A DNA stretch of 64,000 bases from DSQQ01 sp964443075 (lineage in GTDB: Bacteria > Chloroflexota > Anaerolineae > 4572-78 > J111), in NCBI GenBank assembly GCA_964443075.1, contig CAYUCB010000001.1, positions 1 through 64,000 of the forward strand, given 5' to 3'. The notes beneath the pieces were generated by a model. The model saw only the letters and a program-made list of their open reading frames with translations, was not told the DNA's origin and did no database searches. Positions within the stretch are counted from its first letter, which is position 1. Each line of letters opens with the position of its first letter. This document shows, piece after piece, positions 1-6,761 of this stretch. A program made the position numbers and the translations under genes.

Positions 1-227
1 GTACGACTCATTTTCAAAAACACGAACCCCCCAACTTTTAGGTCAATTTCATGACAAGTTTTTGCTATTTGACTAATGTGTGAAAAAATGAACTTACACA
101 GAATCATAGATAGAGTAAATTACGAATTACAAATTGGAATGGGAGGTAAAAATGGTATGTCCAAACTTTTAATTTTTAATTTGCAATTTTTAATTTCTAA
201 ACTTGCTGGATGAGGGGGAAAACTGCG
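1..227. repeat. Leader gap with part of a repeated element and AT-rich 7-mer words
   Basis: No gene is seen before the first coding start. Bases about 40-105 resemble the right half of the inverted-repeat element at 41431-41573: both have a CCMACTTTTAGG-like block, a TTTTTGC block and an AACTTAYACAGAATCAT end. Bases about 120-200 hold loose repeats of TTTTTAATTT and ATTACAAATT type, like the short-word tracts seen in other gaps. A purine-rich GAGGGGG stretch at 212-217 is the likely ribosome site of the next gene. Confidence 0.5.
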
Positions 228-2012
228 ATGACGTTTGAAATCACCCTGGTCTTGCTTATCATGGTGGCGGCGCTGATTTTGTTTATGACCGAGAAACTTA
301 GCGCCGATATAGTGGCAATGCTGGTGTTGATTACTCTGGGGCTAACCCAATTGGTTCCTCCAGAAATGCTCTTCTCCGGTTTTGCCAACCCGGCCGTCAT
401 CACCGTAGGGGCAGTGTTTGTGGTGGGCGAGGGGTTGTACCAAACCGGCGTGGCCGACTTTTTTGGGGCGCAAATCCTCAAGTTTGCCGGCCACAGCGAG
501 ATGCGCTTGATTGCTTTGTTCATGCTGGCGACCGGTTTGCTGTCAGCCTTCATTAATAATGTAGGGGCTACGGCGGTGTTTATGCCGGTGGCCATCGGCA
601 TTGCCCGCCAAACCAAAATACCGGTTTCTAAGCTGTTGATGCCGATTGCCTTTGCCTCGCTGATGGGCGGCAATATCACCTTAATTGGCACGCCGCCTAA
701 CATTCTGGCGTCTGGTATTTTGCGCGAGTATACCGGCACCGGCTTTACCTTTTTTGATTTTACCCCGATGGGGTTGTTATTACTGGCAACCGGCATGGGG
801 TACATGACTCTCATAGGTCGTCACTTATTACCCCACCACCCCGAAGCCGACCTGGCCCAAAGTTACCACGCCCGCGAGTATGTCAGCGAAATTCGGGTGC
901 TGCCCAGCTCGCCTCTGGTGGGCAAAACGATGATTGAAAGCCGCTTTGGTGAAGCTTATGATTTGACCATTGTGGGCCTGATTCGCGGCCCGGAAACCCG
1001 TTTAGCCGTCCGGCGGATTGATTTTATTGAGGCCAACGATATTTTGCTGGTGAAGGGTAAACTGGATAAATTGCTCAAAGTGCGCGGCAGTGAGGGCCTG
1101 TACATTGAGCCGGAGCTAAAACATAGCGAGGCCGCCGACCTGAAATCGGCGGAGACAACCGTGTTTGAGGTGGTGTTGAATACCAACTCAAATCTGGCCG
1201 GCCAAAGCTTAAAGCAGATACGCTTTCGAGAGAAATTTCGGGTAACGGTGCTGGCTCTGTGGCGGCACGGCCAGTTTGTCGAAGGGCCGCTTAACGCCGA
1301 GCCGCTGCGCCCTGGTGATGTATTGCTGGTGCAGGGGCGCAAGGAGTTTGTCAACCTTTTACGCGCCAGCGGTGATTTTTTGGTGCTGGAACCGCTGCCC
1401 CTGGAAGCCCGCCGCACCCATAAAGCGCCCCTGGCCCTGGCTATTTTTGCCGCAATGTTGGTGCCGGTTATTTTTGAGTGGCTGCCCATTTCTATTGCCG
1501 GGGTGACAGCGGCTTTGGCTATGGTTTTGTTAGGGGTTTTAAATTTGGATGAGGCTTACCAGGCCATTGATTGGCGCTCGATTTTCTTAATCGGGGGGAT
1601 GCTGCCGCTGGGGTTGGCCATGGAATCAACCGGGGCGGCCAAATACCTGGCCGATTTGGTGGTGAACCAGTTGGCCGGGTTTGGGGCGATGACGATTTTG
1701 TTGGGGTTGTATATATTGGCCGCCCTGCTCACGCAATCGCTCTCGAATGCGGCGGCGATTGTGCTGATTGGCCCCATTGCCATTAACATCGCCCGCAGTT
1801 TGGGAGCCGACCCCCGCGCCTTTATGATGGCCATGGTGATTGCCGTCAGCAATGATTATCTTACGCCCATCGGTCATCAATCGAACACGCTGGTTTTTGG
1901 ACCGGGGGGTTATAAATTCAGCGATTATGCCCGAGTCGGCGCGGGGTTGAGTGTGGCCTTTTTTATCGTGGTGGCGGTGGCGCTGCCGATTTTTTGGCCG
2001 CTGTTTCCGTAA
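228..2012 (+). CDS. SLC13-family (DASS) anion/sodium symporter with two TrkA-C domains
   Basis: Predicted inner-membrane carrier for dicarboxylates, sulfate or similar anions. The N-terminal membrane half carries the signature GGNITLIGTPPN, and the C-terminal half carries SNDYLTPIGHQSNTLVFGPG; together these are the paired anion-binding hairpins of the divalent anion/Na+ symporter family. Between them (about residues 210-390) lie two RCK/TrkA-C-type cytosolic domains, each with a DILLVKG or DVLLVQG element, as in many bacterial SLC13 proteins. An in-frame ATG at 210 lies upstream, but the ATG at 228 sits about 10 bases after GAGGGGG and starts a good first membrane helix (MTFEITLVLLIMV), so it is preferred. 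The 3' end overlaps the convergent ada gene by 50 bases. The substrate cannot be read from sequence. Confidence 0.88.
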   Translation: MTFEITLVLLIMVAALILFMTEKLSADIVAMLVLITLGLTQLVPPEMLFSGFANPAVITVGAVFVVGEGLYQTGVADFFGAQILKFAGHSEMRLIALFMLATGLLSAFINNVGATAVFMPVAIGIARQTKIPVSKLLMPIAFASLMGGNITLIGTPPNILASGILREYTGTGFTFFDFTPMGLLLLATGMGYMTLIGRHLLPHHPEADLAQSYHAREYVSEIRVLPSSPLVGKTMIESRFGEAYDLTIVGLIRGPETRLAVRRIDFIEANDILLVKGKLDKLLKVRGSEGLYIEPELKHSEAADLKSAETTVFEVVLNTNSNLAGQSLKQIRFREKFRVTVLALWRHGQFVEGPLNAEPLRPGDVLLVQGRKEFVNLLRASGDFLVLEPLPLEARRTHKAPLALAIFAAMLVPVIFEWLPISIAGVTAALAMVLLGVLNLDEAYQAIDWRSIFLIGGMLPLGLAMESTGAAKYLADLVVNQLAGFGAMTILLGLYILAALLTQSLSNAAAIVLIGPIAINIARSLGADPRAFMMAMVIAVSNDYLTPIGHQSNTLVFGPGGYKFSDYARVGAGLSVAFFIVVAVALPIFWPLFP

Positions 2013-3090
2013 CTTCCCCAGCGGCTTCTCGCGCCAGCAGCATCCGTTTGCGTTTTAAGCCCCAGCGGTAGCCGCCCAAATCGCCATTACTGCGCACCAC
2101 CCGATGGCAAGGAATGGCTACGGCCAGGGTATTTGAGGCGCAAGCCTGGGCCACTGCCCGCGCCGCCTGGGGTTGACCAATTTGGCCGGCTATCTCGGCA
2201 TAGCTGGCGGTTGAACCGACGGGGATGTTTTGTAGAGCCTGCCAGACCCGCCGCTGAAAGGCGGTGCCTTGAATATCCAGGGGCAGGTCTAAACTGCTGT
2301 GGTGCGGCGCTTCTAAAAAGGCCAAAAGCTGGCTGACAGTGGCTTGAAAATCCGGGTCATCCGCTTGCAGGTCGGCCTGGGGAAACCTGGCCCGCAGACG
2401 GGCTTGCAGCGTTTCCGGCGCGTCGCCAAAATCAATGGCGCAAAGACCCTGCCCGGTAGCGGCTATTAAAACCCAACCCAAATAAGAAGGGGTTGTGGCA
2501 AATTTGATGGGCATAGCCTGCGCCCCCTTTTGATAAACCGATGGTTTCATCCCCAGCGAGTGGGCCGCTTTTTCATAAAAACGGCTGCTTGAGGCAAACC
2601 CGGCGTTGTACACCGCCTCGGTAACGGTGGAGTCTTGCTGTAAATGGCGCCGCACCCGGTTTAAACGATGCTCCATGGCGTACTGCTTGGGCGTTACCCC
2701 CACCACTTTTTTGAACAACCGCTGAAAATGATACGGGCTGAGACCGGCGGCCTGGGCTAACTCGTTGAGCGATGGGGCTGTTTCGGCGGTTTCAATGGTC
2801 TGACACGCCTTGATTATTGCCTGGGTTTGGGGCGACTCGCTGTTGTCAGCGGCGTTGGGGCGGCAGCGTTTGCAGGGGCGAAAACCGGCCTGTTCGGCCT
2901 GGTCTCCGGCGCTAAAGAAAAGCACATTCTCTCGGTTAGGCCGCCGTGAGGCGCAGGTGGGCCGGCAGTAGATGCCGGTGGTTAAAACGCCATACACAAA
3001 CCGGCCATCGGCCTGCCGTTCTCGCTGCACCAACGCCTCCCAGCGAGCTTCGTCGGTTAAAAATAGCGCTTCGTTTGATTTCTCCATCAT
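1963..3090 (-). CDS. ada: Bifunctional Ada: methylphosphotriester-sensing activator and O6-methylguanine-DNA methyltransferase
   Basis: Repairs alkylated DNA and activates the adaptive response. Domain order is standard. The N-terminal Ada zinc domain has Cys42, Cys46, Cys73 and Cys76. An AraC-type HTH follows at about 100-190 (LSPYHFQRLFKKVVGVTPKQY). The MGMT domain at about 195-355 has the active-site motif IPCHRVV and then NGDLGGYRWGLKRK. Length about 375 is typical of full Ada. Two adjacent ATG codons (3090 and 3087) follow a GGAGG at 3094-3098; spacing slightly favours the second. The C-terminal tail (about 20 residues, Lys/Ala/Pro-rich) overlaps the SLC13 gene tail to tail and may be a recent extension. 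Confidence 0.93.
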   Translation of the reverse strand: MMEKSNEALFLTDEARWEALVQRERQADGRFVYGVLTTGIYCRPTCASRRPNRENVLFFSAGDQAEQAGFRPCKRCRPNAADNSESPQTQAIIKACQTIETAETAPSLNELAQAAGLSPYHFQRLFKKVVGVTPKQYAMEHRLNRVRRHLQQDSTVTEAVYNAGFASSSRFYEKAAHSLGMKPSVYQKGAQAMPIKFATTPSYLGWVLIAATGQGLCAIDFGDAPETLQARLRARFPQADLQADDPDFQATVSQLLAFLEAPHHSSLDLPLDIQGTAFQRRVWQALQNIPVGSTASYAEIAGQIGQPQAARAVAQACASNTLAVAIPCHRVVRSNGDLGGYRWGLKRKRMLLAREAAGEVTETAAKKSAAPPPPR

Positions 3091-3138
3091 AAGCCTCCAG
3101 ACCTGAATGATTTAACCTTCACGTATCTATTCAGCCTA

Positions 3139-3175
3139 CCCTCTCGTGACCACGCTCTGCGTGGTCACGAGAGGG
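3139..3175. repeat. REP-like palindrome with CTCTG loop, also a likely terminator-like hairpin
   Basis: Perfect 16-base arms (3139-3154 and 3160-3175) around the 5-base loop CTCTG, in the 180-base gap between the murI stop and the ada start. The outer stem CTCTCGT and the CTCTG loop are shared with the palindrome at 26078-26112, while the inner 7 pairs differ in both arms at once. There is no T-run, so a role as an intrinsic terminator is doubtful. Confidence 0.75.
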
Positions 3176-3270
3176 CGACAGCCTGAAGAGTTACGTTTTA
3201 ACTTGATGCTGTTGATTGTACAACCGATAGGATCTGGAATCTATCCGTTTTTTGCGCTGTAATTTCTGGG

Positions 3271-4095
3271 TTACGGCTGGATGGTTTCAACGTTGCCTGA
3301 GCCAATTGGCTCAACCGGCGTTACCTCTACCCTCTGCCCGCTGAAAAAGGAAGCCAGGCGTTGCAGCGGCTCCGGCTGACCGGTGGTAAAGAAACGGTGG
3401 TGGGCCGTTTGTGGGGCGGCGTTTAGCTGGTGTTGGGCCAACAGCCGTTCTACCTGGCGGGCCACAGCCTGAGCCGGGTCAATCACATGGGCGCGGCCGG
3501 CCACTACCCGCTCGATGAGGGGCAGCAGTAACGGGTAATGGGTACAACCCAGAGCGATCTGGTCAACTCTGGCGGCCAGCATTGGCTCAAGGTAGCGACG
3601 CAGCAAGGCTTCGGTTTCCGGGGTGTCAAGCTGGCCGGTTTCGGCTTGCTCTACCAGCCCTTCGCCCACCTGCACATGCACTTCTATCCCATGGGCGTGG
3701 CGCTGGGCCGTGTTTTTGAACAGATAGCCATTGAGCGTGCCTTCTGTCGCCAGCACCCCCACGTGGCCGGTGCGGGTGGCTACTGCGGCGGGTTTGAGGG
3801 CCGGTTCCATGCCCACGATGGGCACGGTAAACTCGGCCCGCAGCCATTCCAGGGCGGCGGCGCTGGCGGTGTTGCAGGCCACCACGATTAATTTGCTTTC
3901 ATGGGCCAATAAAAAGCGGCTAATGGCCGCCGAAATGGCTCTGATTTCGGCCAGCGGGCGCGGCCCATAAGGGCAGTTGGCGCTGTCGGCAAAATAGAGG
4001 GTGGATTCGTGGGGCAGGCGGCGCACCACTTCTTTCCACACCGACAGGCCGCCGACGCCAGAATCAAAAAAGCCGATGGGGTGGGAGTTTGTCAT
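3271..4095 (-). CDS. murI: Glutamate racemase
   Basis: Converts L- to D-glutamate for peptidoglycan precursor synthesis in the cytoplasm. The sequence has the family hallmarks: IGFFDSGVGGLSV at the N-terminus, VVACNTASAAAL with the first catalytic Cys, and ALGCTHYPLL with the second. Length 274 fits the family. It is the last gene of a minus-strand set. The C26 hydrolase gene stops only 9 bases upstream of its ATG, and the LysM lipoprotein gene lies before that, so the three are probably co-transcribed as a cell-wall operon. Confidence 0.95.
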   Translation of the reverse strand: MTNSHPIGFFDSGVGGLSVWKEVVRRLPHESTLYFADSANCPYGPRPLAEIRAISAAISRFLLAHESKLIVVACNTASAAALEWLRAEFTVPIVGMEPALKPAAVATRTGHVGVLATEGTLNGYLFKNTAQRHAHGIEVHVQVGEGLVEQAETGQLDTPETEALLRRYLEPMLAARVDQIALGCTHYPLLLPLIERVVAGRAHVIDPAQAVARQVERLLAQHQLNAAPQTAHHRFFTTGQPEPLQRLASFFSGQRVEVTPVEPIGSGNVETIQP

Positions 4096-4104
4096 GCTTC
4101 TAAA

Positions 4105-4848
4105 CTACCGGCCATTCCGGGCCGCTTCTATAAAAGCCCCAAACAACTGTCGGGCCGACTCTTGCTGCTCTATCAAATCCTCCGGGTGCCACTGCACCCC
4201 CAACCCAAAGGGATGTTCCGGCGCTTCCAACACTTCCACCAGACCGTCAGCCGTATAACCCACCGCTTTTAACCCCGGCGCGATTGTTTTGAGGCCCTGG
4301 TGATGCATACTGTTCACCGGCAGGCGGTCGGTTTTGAGAATCTGGCTCAGGCGCGAGCTTTCTTCCAACCGCACTTCGTGGGCCAGGTAATCGCGGGGGT
4401 GGCGGTCGCGGTAATAATAATCGTGGCGGAGGGCCTGGGGGTTTTGAGCGGCGATATCCTGCCACAGGTTGCCGCCGCCGGCTACATTCATCACCTGGAT
4501 GCCCCGGCAAATTGCCAGAAACGGTTTGCCGCGCTGCAAAGCCAACTGCATCAGGGCCAATTCCAGCCGGTCTCGTTCTGGCTGCACTTCGGCCAGATTA
4601 TCTACCTGGGGTGTTTCGTGGTACCAGGCCGGGTTAAGGTCGCCGCCGCCGCAGAAAAGTAAGCCATCTAGCCGGGCCAGGATTTCGGTTAATAAGTCGT
4701 CCTCCATCTGCCAGGGAATCAAAACCGGCAGGCCGCTGGCTTGGATCACCGCGTTGATATAGCTGCTGCTGATGACATTCAGCGCCGACCCGCTCTGCGA
4801 TTGAGAGGGCCGGGCGGGTAAGCCGATTAACGGATGGGAATGGGTCAT
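4105..4848 (-). CDS. Class I glutamine-amidotransferase-like hydrolase, peptidase C26 family
   Basis: Predicted gamma-glutamyl hydrolase of the PuuD (gamma-glutamyl-GABA hydrolase) type. It shows LFCGGGDLNP, the nucleophile elbow FLAICRGIQVMNVAGGG with the catalytic Cys, VNSMHHQGL, and the C-terminal GVQWHPED supplying His and Glu of the triad. Length 247 fits the family. It lies 6 bases downstream of the LysM lipoprotein and 9 bases upstream of murI, so a role in glutamyl-peptide or cell-wall turnover is more likely here than polyamine use. That role is inferred from context only. Confidence 0.85.
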   Translation of the reverse strand: MTHSHPLIGLPARPSQSQSGSALNVISSSYINAVIQASGLPVLIPWQMEDDLLTEILARLDGLLFCGGGDLNPAWYHETPQVDNLAEVQPERDRLELALMQLALQRGKPFLAICRGIQVMNVAGGGNLWQDIAAQNPQALRHDYYYRDRHPRDYLAHEVRLEESSRLSQILKTDRLPVNSMHHQGLKTIAPGLKAVGYTADGLVEVLEAPEHPFGLGVQWHPEDLIEQQESARQLFGAFIEAARNGR

Positions 4849-4854
4849 TGGATC

Positions 4855-5895
4855 TCACTCTGCTTTTAAGCCCTGGGCCAGAACCTTGTAATGGTCTACC
4901 ACGCCCTGGGGAATGGTTAAATCAAGGGTAAAAGGGGTGATGGCCGCCGTTTTGAGCCGGCTGACCGCCAACTCGGCCTGGCGTTGGGCCAGCACCCGGT
5001 TATCTTTATCATAGGCTACGGTCACCAAACGGATTGACTCGGCGTCGCTGGGGCCGGTGTTGCGCAGTTGGCCGGTAATGCGGTAATCGGCCAACCCTTC
5101 GGGCGAACCGTGCAGGTCAAACGTTTCTAACTGATAGTAATAGCGGGCCGCTTCGGAAATGGGCGCGCCGGAGACAACAATTACCTGGTATTGAGCAAAA
5201 TTACGGGGCGGTGTGTCAAACAGCAGGGCAAAGGGGGCGGTTTGGCCGGGCTGGATGACATCGAGTTGGGTGTAAGCAGCGGCTCGATCCAGCACCAGGC
5301 CGGCCTCATTTAAGAGCGAGGCTTCGATGACCACTTCGGCCAAAGCTCTATCGCCGGGGTTGGCCACTTCACCCAGACACCACAACGCGCCCTGCCGGGA
5401 GGGCTGAAAATTAATTGCTCTCACTTGCAGCACCGGCGGGGTGGGGGTCGGGGTGGGCGTGTCTTCGGCCGACACGCGGGGGGGCGGGATGACAAGTTTC
5501 TGGCCGATTTGCAAATAGCGCGGGTCGGTAATGCCGTTGGCTTCCTGAATATCTTCAATCGGCAGGTCAAATTGAATGGCGACATCCAGCAGGGTGTCGC
5601 CTGACTGAATGATGTAGAAAATGGGTGTGGGAGTCACGGTAGGGGTAAAGGTGGCGATGGGCGTGACCGGACGGGGCGTGGCGGTGGCTCGCGGGGTGGG
5701 GGTCGGGGTGAGGGTTTTAATCACCGTAGGGGTGGCGGTCGCTTCAACGGTAGTCTGGCCCACCGGCGTGCCCAGGCGACCGCAGCCGGTTAGAATGAAA
5801 GCGGCGGTTAAAATGCAAATGGGATAAACCCTAAAGGCTTTATAAACCTGTAGGGTTTTTAGCCTATCTAAAAAGCCTTGTTTTTTGACAGCCAA
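4855..5895 (-). CDS. LysM-domain lipoprotein, exported
   Basis: Probably binds peptidoglycan outside the cytoplasmic membrane. The N-terminus is a lipoprotein signal with lipobox ILTGC. A Thr/Pro-rich linker (TPTPTP type) follows, then one LysM repeat at about residues 93-138 (YIIQSGDTLLDVAIQFD, ending LQIGQKLVIPPP), another TPTP linker, and a C-terminal region of about 200 residues forming two Ig-like or FxLYD-like segments. Translation probably starts at TTG 5895, because AGGAG lies 6 bases upstream and no in-frame ATG precedes the signal peptide. It heads the murI operon. Confidence 0.82.
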   Translation of the reverse strand: MAVKKQGFLDRLKTLQVYKAFRVYPICILTAAFILTGCGRLGTPVGQTTVEATATPTVIKTLTPTPTPRATATPRPVTPIATFTPTVTPTPIFYIIQSGDTLLDVAIQFDLPIEDIQEANGITDPRYLQIGQKLVIPPPRVSAEDTPTPTPTPPVLQVRAINFQPSRQGALWCLGEVANPGDRALAEVVIEASLLNEAGLVLDRAAAYTQLDVIQPGQTAPFALLFDTPPRNFAQYQVIVVSGAPISEAARYYYQLETFDLHGSPEGLADYRITGQLRNTGPSDAESIRLVTVAYDKDNRVLAQRQAELAVSRLKTAAITPFTLDLTIPQGVVDHYKVLAQGLKAE

Positions 5896-5909
5896 TGCCT
5901 GCTCCTAAA

Positions 5910-5942
5910 AGACCTGACAGGTTTTTAAGACCTGTCAGGTCT
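5910..5942. repeat. Palindrome of the GACCTGACAGGT type
   Basis: Thirteen-base perfect arms, AGACCTGACAGGT and its complement, separated by 7 bases, between the divergent LysM lipoprotein and sigma factor genes. A related hairpin (GACCCTGAAGGTT) is the bidirectional terminator at 29457-29495. Here it lies upstream of both genes, so it is more likely a dispersed repeat than a terminator. Confidence 0.7.
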
Positions 5943-6026
5943 GGTTAAAGTGAAATTATACCACATCTCAACCCAACCAATGAAAACCGACCTGTTTTTT
6001 GGTAATCATTTTGCCCGGTTCTCTCG

Positions 6027-6032
6027 TATAAT
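6027..6032 (+). promoter_or_regulatory. Candidate -10 element upstream of the ECF sigma gene
   Basis: A perfect TATAAT occurs about 85 bases before the sigma factor ATG. No convincing TTGACA lies 16-18 bases upstream, so this is only a candidate. Confidence 0.3.
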
Positions 6033-6117
6033 AGGGTAGACAGGAAATAGGGGTCAGAAAACAAAAGGTGGAAGAGAGCATATTTCTTCCCACCCACCAT
6101 CTGCCGCAGAGAGGCCA

Positions 6118-6696
6118 ATGCCAGACCTTAGCGCGCTGATTGAACGTTGGCAGGGCGGCGACGAGCGCGCCGCCGAAGCCATTTATAACCACCACCGGGA
6201 GTCTACCTTTCGGCTGGCGTATGGCTTGCTGGGCAGCGCCGCAGACGCCGAAGAAGCGGCCCAGGAGGCCCTGACCTATACGCTGACCCACATCAACCAG
6301 TTTGACCCCGGCCGGGCCGGCTTTAGCACCTGGCTGCACACTATCACCGTTAGCCGCTGCCGCGACCGGCAGCGACGGCGCTGGCTGCCCGGTTTTTCTC
6401 TGAGCCAATGGTTGCAAAAAGGGGGGGACGCGCCGGATCCCGCGCCCTCACCAGAGCGACAAGCGGCCCAAACCGAAACGCGCCGCGAGGTTTGGCAAGC
6501 GGTGCAGAACTTGAGCCCGTCGTTACGGGAGGCCATTCTGCTCCGTTATTGGGCCGACCACACCTACCAGGAAATGGCCGTTATCCTCAACTGCCCACTG
6601 CGCACGGCGCAGTCGCGGGTGCGGCTGGCTTTTGATAAGCTGCGGGCCAGTCTGGCCCCGGCCGAATTAATCAATTTTGAAGACGAGAGGGCGTAA
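6118..6696 (+). CDS. ECF-type RNA polymerase sigma factor
   Basis: Directs RNA polymerase to a private regulon. Region 2 is at about residues 20-85 (FRLAYGLLGSAADAEEAAQ, FSTWLHTITVSRCRDRQRRR). A Pro/Asp-rich linker follows. Region 4 is at about 125-180 (LREAILLRYWADHTYQEMA, then NCPLRTAQSRVRLAFDKLR). There is no region 3, and the 192-residue length is typical of ECF factors. The next gene, 65 bases downstream on the same strand, begins with a zinc-finger anti-sigma domain, so the pair is a standard sigma/anti-sigma unit with an unusual sensor. Confidence 0.92.
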   Translation: MPDLSALIERWQGGDERAAEAIYNHHRESTFRLAYGLLGSAADAEEAAQEALTYTLTHINQFDPGRAGFSTWLHTITVSRCRDRQRRRWLPGFSLSQWLQKGGDAPDPAPSPERQAAQTETRREVWQAVQNLSPSLREAILLRYWADHTYQEMAVILNCPLRTAQSRVRLAFDKLRASLAPAELINFEDERA

Positions 6697-6761
6697 GGCC
6701 GCGACCGCCGCCAGCAATTGGTGGCCAGATGTCTGCAGTCGGTGATTAAAGAGGATACATT

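Noticed and set aside
197..814. Long open frame antisense to the SLC13 gene
   Set aside because: It mirrors the codon pattern of a clear transporter gene and encodes low-complexity sequence with no known domain.
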